A DNA stretch of 64,000 nt from Isochrysis galbana. Lineage: Eukaryota > Haptophyta > Isochrysidales > Isochrysidaceae. The notes beneath the pieces are model-generated. The model saw nothing but the letters and a program-made list of their open reading frames with translations, was not told the origin of the DNA and did not search any database. Position numbers and translations under genes: made by a program. Below, in pieces: positions 28,160 to 37,296 of the stretch; position 1 is the stretch's first letter, and the number at the start of each line of letters is the position of its first letter. The DNA is taken from contig CM030936.1 in NCBI GenBank assembly GCA_018136815.1, forward strand, positions 3,144,474-3,208,473. The letters run 5' to 3'.

Positions 28160-28380
28160 GCATCAGGTAGCAAAGACCGGGACCAGCCAACCATGGATCA
28201 ACTACTCACCGCTCCCGCGCTGTATTTAAAGTTGTGCAGGTAAACCGGTGTGGCATTTGCCATGATGCAATTGCCATCGAACGGTAGCAAAGGCCGGACC
28301 CCTGGGCTCTATTTACATTTGTGCAGGTAAACCGGTGTGGCATTTGGCATGATGTACTTGCCATCGAACCCAAGGTATGT
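28160..28380. repeat. Imperfect tandem duplication at the 3' end of the phosphatase gene
   Basis: GTGCAGGTAAACCGGTGTGG plus CATTTG and CATGATG, then TTGCCATCGAAC, occurs at 28236-28281 and again at 28322-28368. GGTAGCAAAG also recurs. The outer copy repeats the terminal codons of the phosphatase gene outside its stop. Confidence 0.8.
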
Positions 28381-29289
28381 CTTGCCATCGACAACTTTGC
28401 CATTGCCTGTCAGCACGCTGAGCCCAGCGCCCGCCATCGAGTGCCCGTACATGACGACGAGCGGGGCGGGCTTCCCGGCTGCCTTGCGCTCTGCAGCAAG
28501 GGGTGCCAACCGGTCGTTCAACTTGTCCAGCATTCGGCGCATGCGAGTAAGCATGGTGACAAACGACTCGGCCTCGAATTCCGTGCCATCTGACGGGCGA
28601 ACGTAGGGTTTGGGAGCAGTCACGACCACGTTTTGCGTGAGGTAGAAGAGGTGACACATGTTCTCCTTGTCGAGATCCTTAACCATCACGTTGTCCCAGC
28701 TGCCGAAGTGCATCTCAGCAGCTTCCTCCCAGGTCTCAGTAACCTTCTCCCTCTCTTTGTCCCTGCGCACCCATGCCATGCCGGTGTCCGTGGCACGCGA
28801 AAGCGGCGAGAGGACGACCAAATCAGGCGTCACACCCAGCGCGTCCAACTTGTCCGCTGCCTCCTCCGCCTGACCACGGCCAATCTCGTTGAGTGCATTG
28901 TTCGGCTCATCCACGTAACCCTGGTACACCCTTGGCTCGGTGTTGCCGGTGGTTTTTCCGTGGCGACAGTAGATGAAGTCAAAGCAGAGAGGTACAGGAG
29001 TGAAGTCATCCGCGTATGAGAGCTGTCCGCCCTTCAGGTCGAGCTTGCAGCCCTGGGCGGCCGCCTGCGCGACGAGGTCGGCAGTGTCGACTGCCCCTGA
29101 GTCTAGCCATGCCTCGTATGCGGCCTGCTGAGCGGGCTGGGCGGCGGCGATGTCGGCATAGAGCTGATCGAGCGATGGTTCCACGCCTGCAGCGGCACTC
29201 ATGCTTGGTTGTGCGCGGGAGAGACGGGGAGAAGGGGTGGGCGCTGGGAGGACGAGCGAGGTCGCGAGCAGGCTGCCGAGGGCGAGCAT
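28309..29289 (-). CDS. Histidine phosphatase superfamily (phosphoglycerate mutase-like)
   Basis: 326 residues, single exon. FIYCRHGKTTGN (Arg109-His110-Gly111) is the catalytic RHG motif with the phospho-accepting His; VVLSPLSRATDTG supplies the second Arg; VVMYGHSMAGAG (His283) the second catalytic His. The N-terminus (MLALGSLLATSLVLPAP, then Arg/Ser-rich to about residue 35) looks like a signal or bipartite plastid-targeting sequence. Members range from cofactor-dependent mutases to broad phosphatases. The 60-residue spacer before the core and the divergent second half do not match classic glycolytic mutase, so a phosphatase is more likely. The C-terminal codons are duplicated downstream (28236-28281). 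Confidence 0.85.
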   Translation of the reverse strand: MLALGSLLATSLVLPAPTPSPRLSRAQPSMSAAAGVEPSLDQLYADIAAAQPAQQAAYEAWLDSGAVDTADLVAQAAAQGCKLDLKGGQLSYADDFTPVPLCFDFIYCRHGKTTGNTEPRVYQGYVDEPNNALNEIGRGQAEEAADKLDALGVTPDLVVLSPLSRATDTGMAWVRRDKEREKVTETWEEAAEMHFGSWDNVMVKDLDKENMCHLFYLTQNVVVTAPKPYVRPSDGTEFEAESFVTMLTRMRRMLDKLNDRLAPLAAERKAAGKPAPLVVMYGHSMAGAGLSVLTGNGKVVDGKTYLGFDGKYIMPNATPVYLHKCK

Positions 29290-30090
29290 GCGAGAACGAG
29301 ATGAGCCTCGGAGGATAGAGATTAGCGGAGCGCGAAGAGAATAGAAAGCGAGAGAGGAGGAGAGGGAGGCCTGTGTGCGAAAGTGGGGCGCAGCACGCCC
29401 AGACCCCCACGCGCGGCCGCAGCTCTCCTAGCGGATGATGCCCCCCGCCCAAAAGAAAGAGAGAGAGAGAGAGGGCTTCCGCAAGAAGAGAGAAGAAACG
29501 ACCACACCCCGCTCTTTTCTTGCAAGAGAAGGGACGAATATCGCCCAGACCTCTCTCCCGTCCTTCTCTTGGAAGGAAATCTCTCTCTCTCTCTCTCCTC
29601 TCCGGCGAGGGCCCTCAGCAGAGGCGATCGCGCGCACACAGCAACTTCTTCCTCTCTCTCTCTCTCGTCTCCCACTCCTCTCTCTCCTCCTCCTCAGCTC
29701 TCTCGTCTCTGGTCTTCCCCCTCCTCCTCTGCTCTCTTCTCTCTCTCCCCTCGGAGGATCTCCCTCTTCCCCCCCCCCCTCCGACCCTCCGTTTTCTCTC
29801 TCTCGAAGCTCTCCCTCTCTGCTCCTCCTCCTCGCCTCCTCGGCGGCGGGACCCCCCCCCCCCCCTCCTTCCCCCCCGCGTCCAGATGCCCCCCCTCTCT
29901 CCCCCCTCCCCCCCCTCTCTCTCTCTCCTGTGTCTGTGGCTCTGGGGGCGGGGGCGCGCCGTGCACATCGCGTTCAAGCCTGCTCCCTCGTCCATATAGT
30001 TACTCTGTCCTTCCTCGGCTCGCCCTCCGACGGCGCGAGTGGCGCCGCTGCCGGATCGAGCGGCATCCACGTCATCCACGCTTGGGCGGT
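29290..30090. repeat. CT-rich low-complexity region upstream of the phosphatase gene
   Basis: Long CT/C tracts on the plus strand from about 29450 to 29935, including (CT)n at 29580-29600 and poly-C runs. Open frames crossing it are artefacts of low complexity. Confidence 0.85.
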
Positions 30091-30644
30091 CAAACAGCCG
30101 TTTTAACGTCTAAGGGTGAAAATTGACCAAGTCAAGATTGAGGATTCATTACGAGATTTTTGGGTATGGTGACCGGATAGGTGTAACTAGCACATATCCG
30201 GTGCCCTTTGGGCCCCAGACCCCCCACGGTAGCCCTCACAGCGATGCGTAATATGGATGAGGAGTGAGCATGAGCAAGTGGTAGCGTAGCGGGCATCTTG
30301 CATCTTCACAAGAATTTTTTTAGTACTTTGAAAATTCAAAGTCAAGGTGTGGCGCTTTTCTAAGACGGACAACATGCGTCTGACGTCTGACCCCGGACGG
30401 AGGCGGAGGCGAGCAGGTTGCAAAAAGCCGCGCTCAGGAAGAAGAAAAGAATAAGAAGAAGTGAACCCTCCACACCCACACCCTCCGGCTCCGGTTTCCG
30501 GTTTGGGGAACAGGGGGGGGGGAGGTAAAATAGGGGAAGAGGGGGCGGGTGTCCTGCAAGTAGAACATATACCATCCGTATGGGGGTATTTGCCAAAAAA
30601 CAACCAAACCTGAGGCCTGATGTTGCAACCTTTAGTGTTAGTGT
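30091..30644. other. Intergenic, nothing recognised
   Basis: No gene or known repeat visible. Confidence 0.35.
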
Positions 30645-30835
30645 TAAAGTCGCGTTCCGTCAAAAGAGGGCCAGGTGATTTTTTTGTCATCCATATGTGC
30701 TTGTTTTCTTTTTAGGTGGCCACAATAATATTATTATTACGAAGATGAGTACAAAGCTAATCACGCTCCCCCCCCGTCTCAATACCCCCAGCTACGCGGG
30801 CTGAGTTTTCATCTTCTTCGTCTTTTTCTCAAATC
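30645..30835 (-). repeat. Family C copy: 3' fragment of an MGQY-type gene
   Basis: Minus strand holds GAGAAAAAGACGAAGAAGAT, GAAAACTCAGCCCGCGTAGC, then GTGATTAGCTTTGTACTCAT and the closing CCTCTTTTGACGGAACGCGA. It is collinear with 36590-36770 and 5515-5740. Only the last codons and 3' UTR remain. Confidence 0.8.
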
Positions 30836-31136
30836 AGGTCGTTTGCCTTCATTTGGTACCCGGTCGGAAAAGGGCGCGCAGCCGCCCTTGCTGACCAAGC
30901 GACGTCCCCCGCGAGCACCCCGAAGGAGAGGCCGAGCAGCACCACGTACGCGACGAGAACGCCGTCGCCTTGGCTCGGCATAAGGGCGCGTCCCGAGAGG
31001 CACCGGGCGTGCCGCGCACGAGCGCGTTGAGCGGATGCAGCGGAGCGAGGGCGAAGGCGACGATCTCGAGCGTGTGGTGCGAGAAGGGGGCACCCACGCC
31101 GACGGCGAGCGCGACGCCGGAAACGTTGAAAAAAAA
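30836..31136 (-). other. Possible decayed membrane-protein coding sequence
   Basis: Two minus-strand frames are hydrophobic in succession (VSGVALAVGVGAPFSHHTLE in one, VLVAYVVLLGLSFGVLAGDV in another). A frameshift relic of a membrane protein would look like this. The evidence is weak. Confidence 0.2.
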
Positions 31137-31496
31137 ATGGACATACGAGTAGATATGCCCTCGAAACGACTTTTGATTGCCCTCGCGGTGGTCGTCGCCA
31201 CCGTGGTCGCCGCCATCGTCGTGGCGTTGGTACTCACGAATAAGAAGCAGCCAGATAGATGTAAGGATGTGGATGGAGAGTGTGCAAACGATGGAGACTG
31301 TTGTCACGATCTCGTGTGTTCCGACCAAAAGTGCCGTACGGTCCCACCGTGTATCGAGAAACGGGGGGGGTGCAGTTATGACGACGAGTGCTGTGAAGGA
31401 CTTGAGTGCAATGACAACGGAGTGTGTGACACGCCATGCCGGAGTGGCAGGCGGTGTGCCGTGTCTAGCCGTGTCCGCTCTAGGTGTAAGCCCTGA
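31137..31496 (+). CDS. Small membrane-anchored protein with two knottin-like repeats
   Basis: 119 residues from the ATG at 31137 (AAAATGG context; another ATG at 31155). A basic N-terminus is followed by one hydrophobic segment (LLIALAVVVATVVAAIVVAL). The outside part has two cysteine modules, C-x6-C-x5-CC-x4-C-x4-C (residues about 41-66) and C-x6-C-x5-CC-x4-C-x5-C (about 71-97), then two more Cys pairs. The spacing is that of inhibitor cystine knots, which occur in protease inhibitors, antimicrobial peptides, signalling domains and some toxins; nothing here picks one. Probably a type II or secreted surface protein. No intron is needed. Confidence 0.6.
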   Translation: MDIRVDMPSKRLLIALAVVVATVVAAIVVALVLTNKKQPDRCKDVDGECANDGDCCHDLVCSDQKCRTVPPCIEKRGGCSYDDECCEGLECNDNGVCDTPCRSGRRCAVSSRVRSRCKP

Positions 31497-31581
31497 TTCT
31501 TCAGATTCTTTCTGATTCTTCAGATTTTTTCAACGGACGTGCTAAATACAAATACGAATGGCTAAAGGTAAAGGTTAATTG

Positions 31582-31597
31582 TTAATTGTTAATGGTG
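31582..31597. repeat. Target-site duplication, left copy
   Basis: TTAATTGTTAATGGTG, repeated at 31956-31971. The leading TT of the right copy merges with the T tail, so 14 bp are unambiguous. Confidence 0.85.
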
Positions 31598-31957
31598 AAT
31601 GGTGATATGGTGATGGTGGTTACCACCGAACGCCACACCCCCCAAGACCCAACATCGAAGGCTCCGTGCACAACACAGCCCCAAGACCGATACTTAACGC
31701 GGCAACAACCACGGGAACCTCAAGAGAAATCGACCGCCCGATGGCGAGAGGGAAGGCCGAGGAGTCGACCATCGGGGATCGGTGCACGCGTGCACGCCGC
31801 CTGCCACTGGAAACCTCGAACACTGAGCCCCTAGCTAGGTAGAGCACGAGGGGACGAGCCGCAAGGCGAGTGAGAGGGAGTGATAAGGGATGCGGGCGCG
31901 GCTGTCAGGAAAATGTCGCAGGGTCGCGCGCGCGGTGAGAATGTCAAGAATTTTTTT
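31598..31957 (+). mobile_element. 5'-truncated group A copy (3' UTR) with TSD
   Basis: Blocks in order: GGTGCACGCGTGCACGCC, CCCCTAGCTAGGTAGAGC, ACGAGGGGACGAGCCGCAAG, a CGCGCGCGCGGTGAGAATG block and AAGAATTTTTTT. The order matches 20100-20447. The flanking 14-16 bp repeat shows it was inserted as a unit. Confidence 0.88.
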
Positions 31958-31971
31958 AATTGTTAATGGTG

Positions 31972-32519
31972 GTGAGAAAAAAGTGATAGTGAGGGTTGGA
32001 CAGTCCATTGGACACGCCATCCTAGGTCCCAAGCGCTTCGCGACGCGCCATTCACAGTGCTACGAATGCAGTCGGAAGAGCTCTTCTGTCGCGCTGCAAC
32101 CTCACACTGTGGGGGCAGATTTCATTTCCGACAGATGATGTGTGCCCGATTCCCCATCTTTCTGTTATGTCGTGACCACGAGTTCATCATCATCATATTG
32201 ATTGTGATGGCAAAAGCTGCAGCGATGAGACATGCGATCAATATCAACAACAGATGGTCCGGACGGCCGCGTTCAGATCAACGGCCGTAGGGTGCCAGCA
32301 CGAGTGAGTTATTTCGTGCCACCTCAGTGCACGCGCACTACACACGCCCCTCATGCGAACCGTATGCTCTGCAGTCTCTCCCGATCCCACTATATCAAAT
32401 CAACGGATATTTCGCGCGACGGGATGGATCTAGCCGCCGAAGCGGTCGTTCTAATGGAGCGGCACCCACTTTGACCCTTCACCGAGGCTAACGCACACGA
32501 GCTTCACACGGTCACACTC
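31972..32519. other. Intergenic, nothing recognised
   Basis: No recognisable gene between the retroelement and the TOM7 stop codon. Confidence 0.35.
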
Positions 32520-32726
32520 TCACATTGGCAAGATGAGATCGAGCAGCTTCGGACGCGGGTCAGACGAGCGGACACCGAGGAAGAGGACGAGCGGGATCAT
32601 GCCGAAGTGGAAGATCTTGGTGAGGTATGGGCTGAGCGTATTGATGAGCACTGACGCGCGCGTCGCGCCCGTCGACAGGTGGCTCATCAGTGAGTGGCCG
32701 AGAGCACGTGCCGTGGAGGTAGCCAT
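32520..32726 (-). CDS. TOM7: TOM7, mitochondrial import receptor subunit
   Basis: 68 residues, single exon, within the size range of TOM7 (about 55-80). The single hydrophobic segment and tail, IFHFGMIPLVLFLGVRSSD then PRPKLLDLILPM, match the TOM7 pattern (H-x-G-x-I-P-x-V-x-x-x-G, then S-D-P-x-P-x-L and a final LLxP). TOM7 sits in the outer mitochondrial membrane and tunes assembly and stability of the TOM complex. The ATG is 217 bp from the start of the divergent gene at 32944, so the two probably share a bidirectional promoter. Confidence 0.82.
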   Translation of the reverse strand: MATSTARALGHSLMSHLSTGATRASVLINTLSPYLTKIFHFGMIPLVLFLGVRSSDPRPKLLDLILPM

Positions 32727-32943
32727 CGTGACTACTCGTCAGAGCGAGGCGCGGCGGCGCGGGGGTGGGGAGAGAAGGGGAAAGGGGGGAGGGGGGAGGG
32801 GGAATTTTGATGTAGTAGTAATACACAACTTACAACCCTCCTAGGACTGGTTATTTTAACCAAGAGGTGTTGTAGAGTAGTGCGAATCATACATAGAGTA
32901 GAGTACTCCCTCGTACATGGGGGAGTAGGAGTACACTTTACAC
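32727..32943. promoter_or_regulatory. Bidirectional intergenic region
   Basis: Only 217 bp between two divergent start codons. It holds a cluster GTAGAGTAG, TAGAGTAGAGTACTCCC and GGGGGAGTAGGAGTACAC at 32871-32936, the densest AGTAC-type cluster in the window. Confidence 0.5.
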
Positions 32944-34131
32944 ATGTCACCTTGCGAACGAACGGCTGTTTCACCCGACATCGAGGGCCCCGGCCGCTCG
33001 CCGACTGGTGGACGAGCCCCCTCGACCCACGCCATGGTGCCTTCCTCGCTCTTCGGCGCGTGCCCGATGGCACAGTCGTCGCCGGAGGGGAAACGGGCAC
33101 CACTCGGCATGAAGATGCCCGGAGAGGTCGGCTACTGCAGGACGGGCGAGGCGATGAACTACGCCGAGTCAGCCTTTCACCGACAGAGGGCCGTCCTCCA
33201 ACAGCCGCGATTGAAGTTCCCAGCTTCTCCAGGGGGCAGCCCCGGCGTGCCGCAGCAGAGCGCGCCTGCAATCGAGCATGACGTCAGCCCTAGTTACCCA
33301 GAAGACGTGCCTGAATACGGGTACCTGCATCAGCCCACTCCTGCTGTCCGAGGTGCAGCGGGGATTGTGACTGGTCAGTTTGGACCTGGCGGCAGCCCCA
33401 CACGGACGAGCTCTTCCGCATGGCGCAGGAGCGAAAAGGGCGTGCATCTGGCCGTCGGCTCGTCGGGTGGAGCGCCGATTGAAATGGACAGCACGACCGC
33501 TCGTGTCGAAACTGGCTGGCGGAAAGCAGAGAACGTCCACCTGGCTCCTGATGGTTCAATCTCACAGCAAGCAAGTGTGGCGAATCCGCGATACAATCTG
33601 GAGTGGCGCAAGGGCGATTCGCATCATTTAGCGGTAGACGGCTCATTCGCTCCACACCGCCCATTCTCCTACCAGCCTACGCATATGAGCAAATGGCGAG
33701 AGGGCGATTCTGACGGCTACACATTCGATGGAAGCCCTGCACCGAGGATGAGCAGCTCAACAGTCAAGGCGATCAGTAGCTCTTGGAGGAAGGGGGAGCA
33801 GTCCGGCTTCAGCTTCGACGAATCTCGCAGGCCCTTGGATCCGGGGCAGCAAGCGCCACAGCCGGCGCCAAAGCCACCTCCCATCTCCGATTACCGTGCT
33901 GGAGATCCAAATCAGCTCAGCCTCACGGGCGATGTGCTGCCGAGGAAGGCACCCTCGCCCACACGTGATGTGCGTTGGCGCAGCTATGGTAAGAACGGAT
34001 TCAGTCTTGGTGACTTCCACACGGAGTTCCAGACCAGCTCCTCGATCATCGGCCACGACGCCCACGCGGCCGTCATTGACTTGGCGCGCAAGCGCGAGTC
34101 CGCCCTCCTCCGGCATAGAGTCGGCTACTAG
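32944..34131 (+). CDS. Tryptophan-arginine repeat protein, function unknown
   Basis: 395 residues, single exon, no signal peptide or membrane segment. From residue 160 a motif of the form W-R-[KRE]-x-[DE]-x-x-x-[HFY]-x-[LSTF]-x-x-[DG]-[GES] recurs with W or Y at 160, 192, 221, 251, 281, 317 and 345, i.e. every 28-36 residues. Examples: WRKAENVHLAPDGS, WRKGDSHHLAVDGS, WREGDSDGYTFDGS, WRKGEQSGFSFDES. Linkers are Ser/Pro-rich. The arrangement recalls short linear repeats of cytoskeleton- or cilium-associated proteins, but I know no family with this exact motif. The basic C-terminus ends LARKRESALLRHRVGY. Confidence 0.75.
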   Translation: MSPCERTAVSPDIEGPGRSPTGGRAPSTHAMVPSSLFGACPMAQSSPEGKRAPLGMKMPGEVGYCRTGEAMNYAESAFHRQRAVLQQPRLKFPASPGGSPGVPQQSAPAIEHDVSPSYPEDVPEYGYLHQPTPAVRGAAGIVTGQFGPGGSPTRTSSSAWRRSEKGVHLAVGSSGGAPIEMDSTTARVETGWRKAENVHLAPDGSISQQASVANPRYNLEWRKGDSHHLAVDGSFAPHRPFSYQPTHMSKWREGDSDGYTFDGSPAPRMSSSTVKAISSSWRKGEQSGFSFDESRRPLDPGQQAPQPAPKPPPISDYRAGDPNQLSLTGDVLPRKAPSPTRDVRWRSYGKNGFSLGDFHTEFQTSSSIIGHDAHAAVIDLARKRESALLRHRVGY

Positions 34132-34424
34132 TTTGAGCTCTCCCAATTGATTGAGATGACCATGTTATTCCATTTTTGTGCACCAGCCATTGCCGACGGC
34201 ATTCTGTACGATGCACTGTGTGTGGCAGGGGAATGTGCAGGGGGTGCACTCAACGAGCCCAGAAACAACCGTAGGGCATCAGCAATAGGTCAAAAATAAA
34301 TGGCGTTGAGGTTGAGGTGCGCGGAAAGATTAGAGAAAGATACGATGCGATGTGGAGGGGGGGGGGGGGGATCTGTTGGTGTGACGATGGCCGATGGTGA
34401 GGCACTTTGCTGACGAGACGGCAG
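34132..34424. other. 3' flank of the repeat-protein gene
   Basis: Probable 3' UTR with a poly-G run at 34357-34370; no gene. Confidence 0.4.
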
Positions 34425-34449
34425 CCTACTTTTATAAGTGGGGGTCAAG
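34425..34449 (+). mobile_element. Group A 5' terminus, 25 bp
   Basis: CCTACTTTTATAAGTGGGGG then TCAAG: only the hairpin of one element, immediately followed by the hairpin of another at 34450. Confidence 0.6.
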
Positions 34450-34790
34450 AACTATCAGTACACTGATAGGGTCATGCTGCAAAGCGACTACAACTACAAA
34501 ATTCTAGCGCTAAAATACTAACGAATAGACTCAAAACAGTGATAGGACACATAATTTCCTAAGACCAACTGGGCTTCGTCCCTAAGAGGCTTATTGGAGA
34601 AGCCACGCACCTCCTACAACTACAACTCACGCGAGCATACGTTGAGGAAACGGGCGAAACCGGCCTCATGCTAATGCTAGCCCTAGATTGGGAAAAGGCT
34701 TTCGATAGAGTAAACTGGGGTTTTTATCATCTAGCCATGGATAAACTAAAGTTCGGAGGAGACTTCCGAAAATAATAATAAAAACAACTG
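34450..34790 (+). pseudogene. Group A LINE fragment: 5' hairpin joined to reverse-transcriptase segment
   Basis: CTATCAGTACACTGATAG (34452-34469) and GGGTCATG are joined directly to coding sequence for the fingers/palm of a non-LTR reverse transcriptase: NYKILAL, then TNRLKTVIGHIIS, QLGFVPKRLIGEATHLLQL and LMLALDWEKAFDRVNW, whose first Asp is the expected first catalytic residue. One frameshift (near 34505-34515) and an in-frame stop (TAA after IIS) break the reading frame. The sequence ends before the YADD box, after about 100 residues. The direct hairpin-to-RT joint is an internal deletion or template switch. This is the only RT core in the window. Confidence 0.82.
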
Positions 34791-35139
34791 AGCGTTAGTA
34801 CCACTACTCCCACTAGCCCGGTACTATCACGACGCCCCTCAGCGCACCTGCCCGCACGCCTTGAAGTGGTGGCACAGACACATACACATATGCATCCCTT
34901 CGAATCTCCCCCCTCGCAAACCCCCGGCTCCCATTATAACTCCCCACAAGTTACAATGAGGGAAAACCCTGTGAGGCGGACCGACCTACGTCGTCGGGCG
35001 ACTCACCGGGGGAAAACACCGGAGGGAGGGGGAGGGACCTCTCGTCGAGAAGCAGAACGGCCCTTACAGCTCGCGCCGCGAGCAATCCTCCTCGAAGAAA
35101 TAAAAATGACTGCGCCCCCCGATGCCTGCCACAAGAACG
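34791..35139. other. Intergenic with a short dispersed motif
   Basis: GTTAGTACCACTACTCCCAC plus TAGCCCGGTACT at 34793-34827 recurs at 49865-49902, and in weaker form at 49766-49790. No gene seen. Confidence 0.45.
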
Positions 35140-35716
35140 CCTTGAGCCACTCCCTTCTTCTCCCCCTCTTGTCGCCAGCCGCCCCTCTTCGCCCGTTTGC
35201 TAACGCAAACGGGGCCCGTTTCTTATCGCACTCCATCGGGGGGGGGGTGCAAGACCCCCCCCTCCCCCTCTCCCTCTCTCCATTCTCCTCCACCTCTCTC
35301 CCTGCGGCGCGTCGCCATGCGGCGCGCCACGGCCTGCTGTCAGAGGGCCTTTGGGGGCTCCCAGAGGGCCAGCAAGGGCAGCTCAAGGGGCAGTGGAGGC
35401 TGGGGCTCAGCCCCTGGCCCCCCTGCCTCTCCCACGCTTGCCACGCTGGCCATTGGAGCCTCCTAGCGGCCTCTGTATGCCTGGCGCTTGGCGACCAGGG
35501 AAGGGTGGGGAGTCAGCTCGAGGGCAGGCCCCGTATGGGCGTGGGAGTGCGAGTCGCGGCCCGCGCCCACGAACGAAGGGTCTGGGCCAGGTTGATGAGT
35601 GCCCTGCCCCTGCCAGCTGAGGTTGGTTGTACGGTCGGTCCCACCCCGGGGGGTGTCCGCGATGGAGTGAGGGGGGCGCGAGGCCCCCATTGACCCCCAC
35701 TTATAAAAGTAGGTTG
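35140..35716 (-). mobile_element. Group A LINE 5' portion (AAGTGGGG subfamily)
   Basis: Minus strand starts CAACCTACTTTTATAAGTGG then GGGTCAATGGGGGCCTCGCG. It is collinear with 27101-27670, in opposite orientation. The N-terminus reads MGASRPPHSIADTPRGG. Confidence 0.78.
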
Positions 35717-36497
35717 AGACTTCCGAAGATATGCGATGGCCCTTACCGACGCCGAGGCCAAGCCGATTCGTTACATAAAGACAAACGGGGGCAGAAGTTT
35801 CCCTTTCAATAACATGTCGCATTCATCCTAGATGATGCGATTTCCAGGTTCTTATCTCCAGGTCCTTCGCCGTGCGGCCACATGGTGAAGCTCAGGCACA
35901 TCTAAGTTGGTAGGGTTCGTCCCTAGCGGCCTAGAATTCGGGTTCTCGTTTCGTTCCGTCTAGCCTGTCTGTCAGGTCTAGATTCCAGGTTTCCTCCTTT
36001 CGCTTTCGGGTAATCTTGACCCAAAGGAGCCAGGTCGCCTGTCACTCGCTGTGCGCTTGTCTCAGGCTCTCGGGGTGCCTTGAGGAGGCTTATTTAGCTT
36101 CTTGCAAGGCTTGTCGTTTCTCGTTGGGTTCCGGTTCTCTCTTGGGGCCTGCTGACGTTCGTTGTCCCCGCGGGGGCGCCGTGCGTGCGCATAGCAACTT
36201 CCAGGAAGGTGCACGCCGTGCGTTCACTCTTTCCGCGGGGGAACTCTGGGCGCAGAGGCGGTCGGGAACCGTGGGGGCACCCCCTGGGACCGGGGAGACT
36301 ATTACCGTATATTGCGGAAACACTAACGTAAACAACTGGTCCAGTCTTTTGGTCTCTCCCCGCCCCCGGGTCCCCTCCCCCCGTCTCCCCCTCCCCCTCT
36401 CATCGACCTACCAGAGAGAGAAGGCTCCTACTGCCTGCCTCCCTCCTCCCTCCTCGCTCACCCTCCAGCTCTCTCCTCGCCCTCGTCTTCCTCACTG
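35717..36497. other. Intergenic with GC-rich dispersed motif
   Basis: CCCCGCGGGGGCGCCGTGCG and TGCGCATAGCAACTTCC at 36165-36205 match the tandem units at 4308-4582 (reverse) and 44640-44690. No gene seen; the rest is CT-rich. Confidence 0.45.
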
Positions 36498-36772
36498 GAC
36501 AAGAAGGCCGTCCTCGCACGCATCACGGATCTCGCCACCCAAGATCAGCCAAGCGATATCGTCGCCTGCAAGCAGAACGACGAGGAAGAGGGATGTGAGA
36601 AAAAGACGAAGAAGATGAAAACTCAGCCCGCGTAGCTGGGGGTGTTTGGGAGTGGGGGAGCGTGATTAGCTTTGTAATAATAATGCTAGAGTCGTAATTG
36701 TAATAATACTAACCAAAAAGAAAACAAATAGCCTGGCCCTCTTTTGACGGAACGCGACTTCCATCGCACACA
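36498..36772 (+). pseudogene. Family C copy: 3' part of an MGQY-type gene
   Basis: Encodes DKKAVLARITDLATQDQPSD followed by a Glu/Lys-rich end (KKTKKMKTQPA, stop at about 36634). It then carries the family 3' UTR ending CTTTTGACGGAACGCGACTT. About 45 codons align with the C-terminus of the 4980-5552 gene, with a short in-frame deletion. It is 5'-truncated and presumably dead. Confidence 0.8.
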
Positions 36773-37296
36773 TAACAGAAAACCTATCCATCCACGCAAA
36801 CCCGCAAGGCGGCCCAGGGAACGAAACCCAAAAAATCAAAACCCCGCTAGAGCTCAGTACTGCCCCACTTTCACGGGCAAGACGACAAGGGTAGACTAAG
36901 GATGAACACCAACCTCAGCCTCGTGGCGGAAGCGCTCGGCGCTCGGCCTCGCCGAGCGACTTGCCTTAAGACGCAAATATACTCCGCCCCAAACATTACT
37001 TGGGGCACAAGATCACCGCGTGACAACAGAAGAACCAACGACGACACGACACCCGAGCAACGCCAAAAAGAAACAGGTCACCCAGCAACACAGACACAGA
37101 AGGAGGGCGAGAACACTCGCTAGGGACTGGTGCACCCCGTCCAACCCAGCCCCCCCCCAGCAACCTGAGCCCCTACGTAGAGCACAAGGGGAGGTGGCGC
37201 AAGGCGGGTAGCGAGGGAGTGGGAGGGGAAAGGGCGTGGCTACAGCAGCGAATGTCAGTGCCGCGCGCGAGGCGAGAATTTTAAATGATTTTTTTT
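36773..37296 (+). mobile_element. 5'-truncated group A copy (C-terminal codons plus 3' UTR)
   Basis: Blocks match 19945-20447 in order: GCCCAGGGAACGAAACC, GCTAGAGCTCAGTAC, ATGAACACCAACCTCAGCCT, GAGCACAAGGGGAGGTGGCG, GGGCGTGGCTAC, and finally GAGAATTTTAAATGA plus T8. Confidence 0.85.

Noticed and set aside
29383-30126. Ser/Pro/Leu-rich open frames of 150-250 codons
   Set aside because: Pure CT/C-rich DNA upstream of the phosphatase gene, open in many frames at once; compositional artefact.
34450-34790. A functional reverse transcriptase gene
   Set aside because: A frameshift, an in-frame stop and the loss of everything after the first catalytic Asp region make it a pseudogene.
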